This document shows, piece after piece, positions 9,785-18,729 of a DNA stretch of 64,000 nucleotides; positions within the stretch are counted from its first letter, which is position 1; every line of letters begins with the position of its first letter. Location of the stretch: positions 1 to 64,000 of the forward strand of contig NZ_JALJRK010000028.1 in NCBI RefSeq assembly GCF_024519725.1, in the 5' to 3' direction. The notes under the pieces are model-generated. The model did no database searches. It had not been told where the DNA came from and worked only from the letters and a program-made list of their open reading frames with translations. The translations under genes and the position numbers were made by a program. The DNA comes from Microvirga sp. Mcv34. GTDB lineage: Bacteria > Pseudomonadota > Alphaproteobacteria > Rhizobiales > Beijerinckiaceae.

Positions 9785-9835
9785 GGTGCATCGCTGATGC
9801 GGAAAACCGGTTTCCACTTTTCCGCACGATGCACC
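9785..9835. repeat. Palindromic repeat in the pstS leader, unit 2
   Basis: Inverted repeat with outer arms GGTGCATCG and CGATGCACC and inner arms GCGGAAAA and TTTTCCGC around CCGGTTTCCAC. This resembles a repeat I recall as common in Rhizobiales intergenic DNA. It abuts unit 1, so the pstS message would begin with two large hairpins. Confidence 0.75.
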
Positions 9836-9891
9836 CGAAGCCTCGGCCGCGTCACGCGATGGGACAGCTAGGCCCGACGGATGTCTCCTCT

Positions 9892-9919
9892 ACGACAGTT
9901 GGATGACAATTAAATGACA
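9892..9919 (-). promoter_or_regulatory. Pho box (PhoB operator) upstream of pstS
   Basis: On the minus strand there are three direct repeats, TGTCAT, TGTCAT and TGTCGT, spaced exactly 11 bases apart and separated by AT-rich spacers. This matches the known PhoB-binding consensus of tandem 11-bp CTGTCAT units. It lies between the phoR stop and pstS and faces pstS. Confidence 0.88.
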
Positions 9920-9954
9920 CCCCCATTTGATCCCTCGGGAGGTGCGCCACCGCC

Positions 9955-11310
9955 CTACGGATGAGGCCTCGCCTCTGGCAGCCGGACCGTGAAGCGGGCG
10001 CCCTGCCCCGGCTCGCTCGCGATGTCGAGGTGGCCGCGGTGGCGGTTGACGATGTGCTTGACGATGGCGAGCCCGAGGCCCGTTCCGCCCTTGTCCCGGC
10101 TCTGCGCGACATCGACCCGGTAGAACCGCTCGGTCAGGCGCGGCAGGTGCTCGGGCGCGATGCCCGGGCCGTAATCCTGCACGGAAAAGGCGACCTGCGG
10201 CACCGGCTCACCGGTCCGGACGACCTCCACGTCCACCCGGCCGCCGCTCTCGCCGTATTTGACCGCGTTCTCGATCAGGTTCTCGGCAACGCGCAGGAGC
10301 TCGTCCCGGTCGCCGAGAACGAGAACCGGCTTATCCGGCAGGGTCGCCTGGATGACCACCCCCCTCTCCCTGGCCAGGGGCGAGAGGGTTTCCACCATCT
10401 GGGACGCGATGGCCGCGAGGTCGACCGTCTGGGTGGGGGACAGGTGGGCACGCATCTCGATGCGCGAGAGGGACAGGAGATCGTCGATCAGGCGCTTCAT
10501 GCGCTGCGCCTGGCCCTTCATGATATCGAGGAATTTCTCCCTGGCTTTGGCGTCGTCACGGGCAGGCCCCTGAAGGGTTTCGACGAAGCCCAGAAGAGAA
10601 GCCAGGGGCGTGCGCAGCTCGTGGCTCGCATTGGCAACGAAATCGGCCCGCATGGCCTCCAGCCGTCGGGCCGAGGTGAGATCGCGGAAGAACAGGACCA
10701 CGCCCGCACCCACGTCCGCGTCAGCGACATCCGCTTGCAGGGGGCCGATATGGACCTCGAAAGTCCGCTCCGTCGGGATGCGCTCCGAATACTCGACCTT
10801 GAGGGCTTGGCCGCTGTCCATCACCTCCTGGATGCCGTCGAGCACGTCCGGGGTGCGCAGGGCGAAGGACAGGGGGTGGCCAGTCTTCAGTCCCGCCAGA
10901 AGATCGTAGGCGGCCCGGTTTGCCTGGATCACCACCGCCCGCTGACCCACCAGGATGACCGGATCCGGAATCTGGGCCAGAACCGCCTCGGCCACGCTGG
11001 AGCGGGAATTCGCCTTTGGCTGCGACGTGATCTTGGTCCCGAGCCCTAGACCGCGCTTGGGGCCGGCAACGAGGAAGCCCGCCAGGATGGCGATCGCGGC
11101 CCAGACCAGGAGCCATAAGTCCCCGTGGCCGCGCGCTAACGAAACGGACACCAGCACGAAGCAGGTCACGACTGTTCCGCGCAAGGCGGCATCACGGATC
11201 GGAGAGGCGCTCTGTCGGAGGGGATCCGGCGCGAGGCCGTCGGGTTCGCTCATGGGGAATGTCTCGGAGGCGCGGCCCGCCTTTTTAGGGGAGGCCGGCT
11301 CCGGTGTCAT
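9955..11310 (-). CDS. phoR: Phosphate-regulon sensor histidine kinase PhoR
   Basis: Membrane histidine kinase, 451 residues. Two membrane segments lie at about 42-82, a PAS domain at about 105-215, the HisKA domain with phospho-acceptor His230 (SHELRTPLASLLGF), and a HATPase domain at about 330-445 with the N box (ENLIENAVKYG) and G boxes (DYGPGI, GTGLGLAIVKHI). Its partner is PhoB, encoded at the far end of the cluster. The ATG at 11310 overlaps the stop of the preceding membrane-protein gene (ATGA). The cytosolic N-terminal stretch before the first membrane segment is long for PhoR. Confidence 0.92.
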   Translation of the reverse strand: MTPEPASPKKAGRASETFPMSEPDGLAPDPLRQSASPIRDAALRGTVVTCFVLVSVSLARGHGDLWLLVWAAIAILAGFLVAGPKRGLGLGTKITSQPKANSRSSVAEAVLAQIPDPVILVGQRAVVIQANRAAYDLLAGLKTGHPLSFALRTPDVLDGIQEVMDSGQALKVEYSERIPTERTFEVHIGPLQADVADADVGAGVVLFFRDLTSARRLEAMRADFVANASHELRTPLASLLGFVETLQGPARDDAKAREKFLDIMKGQAQRMKRLIDDLLSLSRIEMRAHLSPTQTVDLAAIASQMVETLSPLARERGVVIQATLPDKPVLVLGDRDELLRVAENLIENAVKYGESGGRVDVEVVRTGEPVPQVAFSVQDYGPGIAPEHLPRLTERFYRVDVAQSRDKGGTGLGLAIVKHIVNRHRGHLDIASEPGQGARFTVRLPEARPHP

Positions 11311-12371
11311 CTCCCGCCGAGCTCGACCTCGCCCGTCAACTCGTCCTCGTCGGGCTTGAAGGACAGTCGCGCGGCCCGGATGCGGTTGCGGATCTCGTAG
11401 GCCCCGAGGATTGCCAGGGCGATCACGAAGGGAACGAGGTAATAGCAGAGGCGGTAGAGGAGCAGCGCCCCCAGGACCTGCTCCCGGGGATAGTTCGACA
11501 GCGCCAGGAGGATGGTGGCCTCGAAGACTCCGAGCCCACCCGGCGCATGGCTCGCCACACCGAGCATGACGGCGAAGATATAGACCGCCAGGAAGGTCTC
11601 GAAGCTGAGATGATGACCGCCGGGCAGGAGGACAAAGAGCACGCCGGCCCCGGCGCAGACGTCGCCTGCGCCGATCAGGATCTGAGCCAGGGACAGGCGA
11701 AAGCCCGGCAGTTCCAGCTTCCAGCCCTGGATCTTCACGGCGCGGCGCTTGATCGAGACCCAGACCATGTAGCCGATGACGAACACAGCGGCGCCCAAAC
11801 CCACGAGCTGATTCATCCAGATATGGGTATAGACGAGGCTCGCCAGCTCGTCGGCCTTGCTGATCAGGCTCCAGGCGAGGACCAGCGCCATCCCGAGCCA
11901 GAAGGTCACCCCAGCGATCACGGTCAGGCTCGCCACCCGTCCAGGGCTGACCCCCTTGGGGGAGTAGATCCAGTAGCGGACCGTGCCGGCCGTCAGCAGC
12001 GGAAAGCCAAGCGTGAAGCTCACCGCGTAGCTTGTGAAGGAGGCGAGCGCGGTCGTTCGGTAGGGAACCTGCAGCTTGAGCTGCCGCAGGGCGATGGCGT
12101 CGTAGCAGGTCAGCAGGCTGTAGCTGATGGCGGTGAGAAGGACCGCAAGACCAATCTGGCGCACGCTGGCGGCCGTGAAAGCAGCTTTCAGTTCGTTGAC
12201 GTCAATTTCCGATACGATGTGCCAGAGAACCACCAACGACGCGCCGAACAGGAGAACGCTCGCCGCCATCCCAATCCAGGCGAACCGGCGGGATCGGCGC
12301 TCCTTCGGATGAAGGGCTTCGGCAGAGGACATCTCCGGCTCGGGCACCGGGCGGGGGCTCAAATCATTCAT
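11307..12371 (-). CDS. YbhN/lysylphosphatidylglycerol-synthase-type membrane protein
   Basis: Integral membrane protein of 354 residues with about eight hydrophobic segments, matching the UPF0104 / COG0392 family (the flippase-like membrane domain seen in MprF, without the synthetase domain). Recognisable pieces include FTSYAVSFTLGFPLLTAGTVRYW and APGGLGVFEATILLAL. The biochemical role in this family is not settled; lipid handling is an inference. It is translationally coupled to phoR by an ATGA overlap, so it may be expressed with the phosphate-sensing genes. Confidence 0.85.
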   Translation of the reverse strand: MNDLSPRPVPEPEMSSAEALHPKERRSRRFAWIGMAASVLLFGASLVVLWHIVSEIDVNELKAAFTAASVRQIGLAVLLTAISYSLLTCYDAIALRQLKLQVPYRTTALASFTSYAVSFTLGFPLLTAGTVRYWIYSPKGVSPGRVASLTVIAGVTFWLGMALVLAWSLISKADELASLVYTHIWMNQLVGLGAAVFVIGYMVWVSIKRRAVKIQGWKLELPGFRLSLAQILIGAGDVCAGAGVLFVLLPGGHHLSFETFLAVYIFAVMLGVASHAPGGLGVFEATILLALSNYPREQVLGALLLYRLCYYLVPFVIALAILGAYEIRNRIRAARLSFKPDEDELTGEVELGGR

Positions 12372-12621
12372 GAAAACGGTCTATCAGCCTCAACGTGGAA
12401 ACGATCGCATCGGGTATGAGGGCTGTCCTGCATCTATGCTCTGGCCGGAGAAACCGCCAGACGTCGGGGGCCTTTTAATGGTTTCGGCAGGCTGACGCTA
12501 CTCTTTCGCCGGAGAAATCGCCGCGAACGACCGATGTGGGTTGCCAGCCTGGAAAAAGGCCTACAACAATGATTCTGTTGCATCGGAGACTTGGCTGCAG
12601 GGTCGGGCCTGGGAGTTTTGA

Positions 12622-14013
12622 GTGGATTTCAAGGAAACGGAAACGCAATTTGCTGTTCTGGCGGAATCTCTGCCGCAACTCGTCTGGTCTTCCCGCCCCG
12701 ATGGATCCGTCGATTACGTGAACCGCCGGTGGCGTGAGTTCACGGGTCTCTCCAGCGAGCAGCTTCTCGGAAACGGCTGGGAAGCGGCCATTCATCCTGA
12801 CGATCTGCCCGAAGTCCTGGAGCATTGGCGCCGGTCCCTGGATGCCGGACAGGATTATGAATGGGAATACCGGGTCAGAACGGCGGCGGGCGATTACGAA
12901 TGGTTCCTCAGCCGGGCCATCCCGATCCAGGACCTGACGGGAAAAATCACCCGCTGGTTCGGCACGAGCACCAACATCAATGCCCAGAAGAAGGCCGACG
13001 AGACCATCCGCCTGCTCGAGTGCCAGTACCGGCTCGCTCTTGAGGCCGCCGATCTCGGAACCTGGCAGATCGACCTGAACAAGAACCTGATCACCTGGGA
13101 CGAGGGCTCATGCGCCCTCTACCACATTCCCCATAACGGTTTGTACAGCCTGACCCTGGAAGACGCCTGGGCGATGATCCACCCGGAGGATGTGGAAGGG
13201 GTCAAGGAGCGGATCGCAGCGGCCGCTGCTCCCGGATCGGACGGCAAGTACGACAGCGAGTATCGCGCCATCCTGCCGGATGGAAGGCTTCGCTGGTTCC
13301 GGTCGCACGGGCAGGCTGTCTATGCGAACGAAGACAATACCCGGCGCGCCATCAGCCTCTACGGCGTCGTCAGCGACATCACCGAGCATCATGCCCTGGA
13401 AGAGGCGCAGAAGCTTCTAACCCGGGAACTCAACCATCGCGTGAAGAACCTGTTCGCTATCGCCAACGGCATGGTTTCGATGACCGCCCGCACGGCGAAG
13501 GACACGAAGGACATGGCCAATGCCCTGCGCGGGCGCCTGAGCGCCCTGTCGCGGGCTCATGAGCTGGTGCAGCCCGTCTCGGCGGGCGAGCCGGGCAAGG
13601 GCACGGACGTGGAACTCGCGCGGCTGATCGAGGCGGTTCTCGAGCCCTATCGGCAGGCCGACCAGAACAGGATCGCCATCGAAGGACCGATTGTCCTCGT
13701 CGGATCCAACACGACCACGAGCTTGGCCCTGGTTCTGCACGAACTCGCAACGAATGCGGCCAAATACGGCTGCCTGTCGTGCCCGGAGGGCCAATTGTCC
13801 ATCCGGTGGAGCGTGCAGGACGAGAATGTCGATCTTCACTGGACCGAGACCTGCGGCCCCCATATCGAGACGCCGCCGACCTTTGAGGGGTTCGGCACCC
13901 AGCTGTCGCAGCGGAGCATCACCGGGCAGCTCGGCGGCACGCTCGACCGTGACTGGCGTCCGGAAGGCCTGTGCGTTCACATGATCCTGCCGCTCAACCG
14001 CCTGACAGCCTGA
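12622..14013 (+). CDS. PAS-PAS HWE-family sensor histidine kinase
   Basis: Soluble histidine kinase of 463 residues with no membrane segment. Two PAS/PAC domains lie at about 8-125 and 135-255. The kinase core has the HWE-family phospho-acceptor His272 in RELNHRVKNLFAIANGMV, an N box (LHELATNAAKYG), and the WxE motif (HWTETCG) that names the family. HWE kinases are frequent in Rhizobiales and often sense light or redox through PAS, but the first PAS lacks a cysteine motif of the LOV type, so the signal is unknown. GTG at 12622 follows GGGAG by six bases. No response regulator is adjacent. The 250 bases upstream hold no clear element. Confidence 0.9.
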   Translation: MDFKETETQFAVLAESLPQLVWSSRPDGSVDYVNRRWREFTGLSSEQLLGNGWEAAIHPDDLPEVLEHWRRSLDAGQDYEWEYRVRTAAGDYEWFLSRAIPIQDLTGKITRWFGTSTNINAQKKADETIRLLECQYRLALEAADLGTWQIDLNKNLITWDEGSCALYHIPHNGLYSLTLEDAWAMIHPEDVEGVKERIAAAAAPGSDGKYDSEYRAILPDGRLRWFRSHGQAVYANEDNTRRAISLYGVVSDITEHHALEEAQKLLTRELNHRVKNLFAIANGMVSMTARTAKDTKDMANALRGRLSALSRAHELVQPVSAGEPGKGTDVELARLIEAVLEPYRQADQNRIAIEGPIVLVGSNTTTSLALVLHELATNAAKYGCLSCPEGQLSIRWSVQDENVDLHWTETCGPHIETPPTFEGFGTQLSQRSITGQLGGTLDRDWRPEGLCVHMILPLNRLTA

Positions 14014-14019
14014 TCGACG

Positions 14020-14565
14020 ATGCTCTCCTCTCGCCGCGTCCTGGTCCTGGGCGGAGCCCGCTCCGGTAAAAGCCGCACCGCGCTGGAGCTCGCCGAGGGC
14101 GCATCGCCAGAGCGGACCTACATCGCCACGGCCCAGGCCTATGATGGGGAAATGCGCGAGCGGATTGCCCAGCATCGTGCCGAGCGCGACGAATCGTGGC
14201 GAACGCTGGACGCTCCCCTCGATCTCGTGGAGGCCGTCCGGGCGCAGGCCGGTCCCGGGCAGGCCGTGCTGGTCGATTGCCTGACCCTCTGGCTTTCCAA
14301 CATCGTCCTCGCGGAGCGTGACCCTGTCCATGAGGCGGATCGGCTGGTTCAGGCCGTTCGGGATGCCGGGGGCCCGCTGATCCTGGTCTCCAACGAGGTC
14401 GGCCAGGGCATCGTGCCCGCGACACCCTTGGGACGACGCTTCCGCGACGAGCAGGGTCGCCTCAACCAGCGGATCGCGGAGGCTTGCGACGCCGTTGTGT
14501 TCGTGGCGGCAGGCTGCCCGATTCTTCTCAAGCCGGCCCCTCCCCTGCAGCTGAGGCTGGAATAG
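14020..14565 (+). CDS. cobU: Adenosylcobinamide kinase / cobinamide-phosphate guanylyltransferase
   Basis: Bifunctional CobU/CobP enzyme, 181 residues. It phosphorylates adenosylcobinamide and then attaches GMP in the lower-ligand branch of cobalamin synthesis and salvage. The P-loop is GGARSGKS near the N-terminus, and the guanylylated histidine is expected in RIAQHRAERDESW. It begins six bases after the kinase gene and ends nine bases from a convergent BtuF-like gene, so a B12-related pair is likely. No other cob genes are in the window. Confidence 0.93.
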   Translation: MLSSRRVLVLGGARSGKSRTALELAEGASPERTYIATAQAYDGEMRERIAQHRAERDESWRTLDAPLDLVEAVRAQAGPGQAVLVDCLTLWLSNIVLAERDPVHEADRLVQAVRDAGGPLILVSNEVGQGIVPATPLGRRFRDEQGRLNQRIAEACDAVVFVAAGCPILLKPAPPLQLRLE

Positions 14566-14574
14566 CCCCGTCTA

Positions 14575-15426
14575 TCACCGGACCTTGGCCCGCACCTCGG
14601 CGCTCAAAGCATCAATGGCCGCGGGGGTCGAAGGACCGCCGCAGATCGTCAGGCGGCCGGGAAGCGCCAGGCGCCGCTCCTGCGGCACCGCCTCGGCAAG
14701 GGCACGATGCGCGAAAAGCGCCGTGCCGTTGTCGACCGCCCGGCTCGACGCCTCGTCGACGAGCATGAAATCCGGTGGCGCCATCACGATGGCCTCCAGC
14801 CTCGCCACGCCGCCCTGTGTCAGCCCCAAAGTCTCCTGATGCGGTCTGAAACCCATCTGGACCAGGATTTCGCCGAGCAGCGACCGGGGCCCAATGACCC
14901 AGCCACCTCGCTCGTAAACGAGGATGCTGCGTCGCCCCGGAACGCTTCCCCTCGCCTGCTCAAGGCTCTTGTCGATATGGGCAATCAGGTCCTCTCCGCG
15001 TTCCGGGTGCCCGAGCCTGCGGGCCAGGGCGCGGATCTGCTCGCGTCCGTCCTCCAGGCTCGTCCAGGGCCCGAAGGTCAGCACCTCCAGTCCCTGCCGC
15101 CTCAGAAGGGCGACCTGCTCCTGCCGGCCATAGGTGCCCGTCAGCACGAGGTCCGGCTTGGCGGAGAGGAGGGCCTCGGCGCCGCCGTCGTTCCGGGATA
15201 GTCCGGCGGCCTCGTGGGCTAGAAACGAGAGGGAAGCGTCCGCGGCCAGACGGCTCAGGGACGAGATCTGGCTCCGGTCCGCTAAGGCCAGGAGAAGCTG
15301 GTCGGTGCAGAGGTTGAGCGACGCGACCCGCGCGGGCCTCGTCTGGACCTGCGCACCGGCGGCGAAGCTTGCCAGGCACGACATCAGAACCAACGCTGCA
15401 CGGCAGCTGACAGAGCGGTGGAGCAT
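14575..15426 (-). CDS. BtuF-like periplasmic substrate-binding protein
   Basis: Helical-backbone metal or cofactor binding protein (class III binding protein of B12/siderophore importers), 283 residues. The N-terminus has a signal peptide ending near SFAAGAQ and no lipobox cysteine, so a soluble periplasmic protein is expected. Typical pieces are RVASLNLCTDQLLLAL, LLSAKPDLVLTGTYG and GLEVLTFGPW. Convergent with cobU, hence vitamin B12 is the likeliest ligand, but an iron chelate cannot be excluded. The permease and ATPase genes are absent here. The ribosome site AAGGAGG lies 13 bases before the ATG, which is rather far. Confidence 0.8.
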   Translation of the reverse strand: MLHRSVSCRAALVLMSCLASFAAGAQVQTRPARVASLNLCTDQLLLALADRSQISSLSRLAADASLSFLAHEAAGLSRNDGGAEALLSAKPDLVLTGTYGRQEQVALLRRQGLEVLTFGPWTSLEDGREQIRALARRLGHPERGEDLIAHIDKSLEQARGSVPGRRSILVYERGGWVIGPRSLLGEILVQMGFRPHQETLGLTQGGVARLEAIVMAPPDFMLVDEASSRAVDNGTALFAHRALAEAVPQERRLALPGRLTICGGPSTPAAIDALSAEVRAKVR

Positions 15427-15895
15427 TGTGAGCGCGCTCGTCCTCCTTGACGCACAGACGGTATCATATGGGGAAGACTAGGGAAAAATGCCCTCCGGTC
15501 CGCCAGATCTGCCGCCTGTGCAAAATCCAGTTTCGACCGAGGGCCGGGCTGGGAAGGAACGCCGCCGCCGTACCCCCCTGAGCGCAGGAGATCTCCAGAA
15601 GCCAGTATTACCTCCCGCAAGGTTAACTTTATTAGGCTATTATCATCTCAACACATCGTATTATTAACCCTGCGTCATCTCGTCCCCAGTCCTTTGCGGC
15701 ACAGCTAAAGCTTTTCCGTGAAAAACAAGACTTCAATGAAGATGAACGCTTATTAATAAACTCGTACGAATAGTCGCACCTTGGAACCTAACCGAATTTT
15801 TAACGCCAAGCTGACCTATTCTGGACATATCAGGCCATCACATACTTGCCCCGTCAAACGAAGAACGACCGTGCACCCGCCGTGGCGGAGAAACG
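15427..15895. other. Non-coding divergent region, partly AT-rich
   Basis: A 469-base gap between the divergent BtuF-like and transglycosylase genes. The half near the BtuF-like gene is GC-rich; 15620-15840 is clearly AT-richer than its surroundings and probably carries the promoter of the transglycosylase gene. I looked for a cobalamin riboswitch on the minus strand and did not find its conserved B12 box. No convincing gene is present. Confidence 0.6.
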
Positions 15896-17080
15896 GTGCA
15901 TTTGTGGGGACTTATCCATATGCAAATCGCTCTGACAGCGTCTCAGGACGCGTGCCAGCAGACGGCTATTTGCCTTGAAAACGAGAAGAAGACGGGCTTC
16001 CAGTCGCTCGTTGATGCCTGCCGTCTCCCCTCGCAGGGAGGCAAAACCCTGCTGGACCTCACCAAATGCTTTGGTCTCAGCGCATGCCTGACGATTGCCA
16101 TTGGGACGGCGGTCCACACACCACCTGCTTCGGCCGCTGAAGCATGGACGGCTCTGCCGCCGACCCTCGACGCCGGGCCGGACGCCATTCGGTTGCCGCC
16201 CGCCCGCAGGAACGCGCCGTTCTCCATGTTCGGAAAGGAAGCGGCGCATGCCGATCCGCTCGAAGCCATCGTTCCGGTCGCGGCCGCAGACACGACAACG
16301 GCGGAGCTTCAAAAGCAGATCATCCTGTCCATTCCCCTGACCGATGCACCGGTCTCGGACAGCGTCAGTGACCAGGAGCCGGTTTCCCGCGAGCTCACGG
16401 AATTCATGGAATTCGAGGAGATGCGCGTCCCCGTCTGGATCGTCGATACGATCCTGCGAGCGTCCAAGCTCACCGGGGCCGATCCTGTCTACATGATGGC
16501 CCTGGCGGACAAGGAATCGAGCTTCCTGCCCGGCAACAAGGCTTCCACGTCTTCCGCCGTCGGCCTGTTCCAGTTCATCACCAGCACCTGGCTCGACGCG
16601 GTCCGCTCGTTCGGTCCCCTGCATGGGCTCACGGCCGAAGCGGAGGCGATCTCAGGCACGGGGGCCAAGATCGACGTGGCGGACGCCACGATGCGCCAGC
16701 ACATTCTTGGCCTGCGCCGGAACCCGTATATCTCGGCCCTCATGGCGGCCGAGATGATGAAGCGCGACAAGTCCAAGATCGAAGCCAAGCTTGGGCGGCA
16801 GCTGAGCCGATCGGAGTTTTACCTGTCACACTTCTTCGGCGTCGACAGCGCGAGTCGGTTCATCGCCCTGGTGGACGATACTCCGAAGAAGAGCGCTCCG
16901 GACGCCTTCCCGGCGGCCGCCAAGTCCAACAAGTCGCTGTTCTTCACCAAGAGCGGCAAGAAGACCCGCCAGCTCAGCGTGGCCGAGGTCTACGACAAGA
17001 TCGATGGCATGATCGACAAGCGCCTCAACCGCTACGAGGCCGTATCGGCCCGTGCCACGGCGGATGCTTCGCCGTTCTGA
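15896..17080 (+). CDS. Lytic transglycosylase (SLT-domain) protein
   Basis: Predicted peptidoglycan lytic transglycosylase, 394 residues. The SLT-like catalytic region spans about 185-330, with the probable catalytic Glu in ALADKESSFLPGN, followed by SSAVGLFQFITSTW. An unusual feature is that the only hydrophobic signal-like segment (CFGLSACLTIAIGTAV, then PASAAEA) lies at about residues 58-80, after a long polar stretch. I find no alternative start that would bring it to the N-terminus. GTG at 15896 follows GGAG by five bases; an ATG at 15920 is possible. Its last 49 bases overlap the convergent MFS gene. Confidence 0.82.
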   Translation: MHLWGLIHMQIALTASQDACQQTAICLENEKKTGFQSLVDACRLPSQGGKTLLDLTKCFGLSACLTIAIGTAVHTPPASAAEAWTALPPTLDAGPDAIRLPPARRNAPFSMFGKEAAHADPLEAIVPVAAADTTTAELQKQIILSIPLTDAPVSDSVSDQEPVSRELTEFMEFEEMRVPVWIVDTILRASKLTGADPVYMMALADKESSFLPGNKASTSSAVGLFQFITSTWLDAVRSFGPLHGLTAEAEAISGTGAKIDVADATMRQHILGLRRNPYISALMAAEMMKRDKSKIEAKLGRQLSRSEFYLSHFFGVDSASRFIALVDDTPKKSAPDAFPAAAKSNKSLFFTKSGKKTRQLSVAEVYDKIDGMIDKRLNRYEAVSARATADASPF

Positions 17081-18342
17081 TCAGGCTCGTCCGCCACTGA
17101 GGGCAGCTCTTCGGCGGGCTGCACATCCGCACGAGTCGTCAGGCTTGCGGCGGCCGAACTGGTGGTCGCGACGACGGCGAAGCCTCCCTTGGCCGGTGAG
17201 CGGTCCACCTGGAGAATCCGCACTACGATGAAGGCGACGAGGCCGAGCGAGGCCACGCCCGAGTAGATGAACAGGCCCTGCGGCCCCATCATCTCCATGG
17301 CGGCAGCGCCGAACAGGGGGCCGACGGTGACGCCGGCGGCCCAGGAAAACAGCAGTGTCCCGACGGTGGACACGATCTGCCCCGGCTCGACGATGTCGCA
17401 GGCATGGGCCACGCAGACCGAGTAGATGCAGAGGGCCAAGCCGCCCCAGGCGGCGAAGGACCAAAGGACCAGCAGATTGGCGCCCTGGGTGCTGGCCCAG
17501 AGGATCAGAAGCGACACCAGGCTCGTCCCGGCGGCCAACCCGGCAATCACATAGCGCCTGTCGGCCCGGTCGGAGAGCCATCCGAGCGGCCATTGCATGG
17601 CGAGGCTGCCGGCCTGCAGGGCGAAGAGAAGCGCGGCGGCCTGATCCTGGCTCAATCCGATGCTGACGCCGAAGACGGGCGTGATGGCGATGACCGGGCC
17701 GTTGACCAAACCGACGACGAAAGCGCCGACCACGGCGGATGGTGCGGTGGCGAACAGCTTTCGGACCTCGATCCGCACACCCTGCGGGGCGGCCGGCTCC
17801 GTCGTGGTCGTTGCTGCGATCGGCAGGAGCGAGAGCGTGATCAGGGCGCTCACGGTCATGAACAGGCCGTCCATGCGGATATCGCCGAGTCCAATCCCAA
17901 GGGGTGACAGCATCAGGGCGACCTTGGTGCAGATCATGTAGATCGACAGGATTCGCCCGCGATGGCTCGACGTGGCGCGGGCGCTGATCCAGCCGTCCGT
18001 CACGGTGAAGATGCAAGCGAGCGTGACCCCGGTCAGGCCGCGCAGAACGATCCAAGCCCAGGTGGAATGCGCCTGGGTCATCGCAAGGATCAGGACGGCC
18101 ACCACTGCTGCGAGGCTGGCGAAGGCCCGGATGTAGCCCACATGCCGGATGAAGCTCGGAGCCAGGAAGCAGCCCGTCGAGAAGCCGAGCCCGTAGGCGG
18201 CCGCCACCACGCCGATGGATGCGACCGAGATCCCCTCGGCCTGCATGCGCAGGGGCATAAGCGCTTGGAGCAGACCATTGCCGGCCTGAAGCAGGGTGGT
18301 TGCAGCCGTAATAGTCCAGATGAGGGCGAGGGAGGAGTTCAC
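17032..18342 (-). CDS. MFS transporter
   Basis: Major facilitator superfamily transporter, 436 residues, with about twelve membrane segments in two groups of six. The loop 2-3 region and the repeated half motif (GWLSDRADRRYVIAG) are recognisable. The C-terminal ~45 residues are polar and Ala/Thr/Glu-rich. The profile resembles the YcaD/sugar-efflux branch, but the substrate is not evident. The last 16 residues are encoded opposite the 3' end of the transglycosylase gene. Confidence 0.88.
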   Translation of the reverse strand: MNSSLALIWTITAATTLLQAGNGLLQALMPLRMQAEGISVASIGVVAAAYGLGFSTGCFLAPSFIRHVGYIRAFASLAAVVAVLILAMTQAHSTWAWIVLRGLTGVTLACIFTVTDGWISARATSSHRGRILSIYMICTKVALMLSPLGIGLGDIRMDGLFMTVSALITLSLLPIAATTTTEPAAPQGVRIEVRKLFATAPSAVVGAFVVGLVNGPVIAITPVFGVSIGLSQDQAAALLFALQAGSLAMQWPLGWLSDRADRRYVIAGLAAGTSLVSLLILWASTQGANLLVLWSFAAWGGLALCIYSVCVAHACDIVEPGQIVSTVGTLLFSWAAGVTVGPLFGAAAMEMMGPQGLFIYSGVASLGLVAFIVVRILQVDRSPAKGGFAVVATTSSAAASLTTRADVQPAEELPSVADEPDQNGEASAVARADTAS

Positions 18343-18498
18343 AATCGAATCGGGGATGAAAGGCGGCGGGCGCGAATGTCAGTCAGATAGAAGACAGGTG
18401 CCGCTTAAGATCAAGTTTCGATCGGAATGGACGGGGTGTTCTTTAGTCGGTTCGGCATGCCCGGCGGTCAGCCGGACATGCGAGGGAACGGCCGGACC

Positions 18499-18729
18499 CT
18501 AATGGCCCGGGCGGTCCTTCTGAAAGCTCGCAAAAAGATAGAAACCGTTGAAGCGCACGCCTTCCATGGCGGCCTTCCGGTCAAACCCGAGAGGCGCGTC
18601 CTGGCTTTCCATCCGCCCGCCGAATTGCCAATGCGGCTCGACGACGAATGCAGGGACGGAGCGCTCTTCCGGGACGGCGCATACCAGCCCGTCCGGTTTC
18701 GTGCTTCGGAACAGATTATATGAGTACAT
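18499..18729 (-). CDS. Small hypothetical protein, 76 residues
   Basis: No family is recognised. The start ATG at 18729 is well supported by GGGAGCAGGA immediately upstream. The product begins MYSYNLFRSTKPDGLVCAVP and has a compact mixed composition with several aromatic residues and no signal peptide or membrane segment, so a small cytosolic domain is plausible. It stands alone between the MFS gene and ggt. The 155 bases on its other side contain no gene. Confidence 0.6.
   Translation of the reverse strand: MYSYNLFRSTKPDGLVCAVPEERSVPAFVVEPHWQFGGRMESQDAPLGFDRKAAMEGVRFNGFYLFASFQKDRPGH

Noticed and set aside
15427-15700. Cobalamin riboswitch before the BtuF-like gene
   Set aside because: The minus strand lacks the conserved B12 box and the GGGAA/GGTG core elements, so I do not call one.
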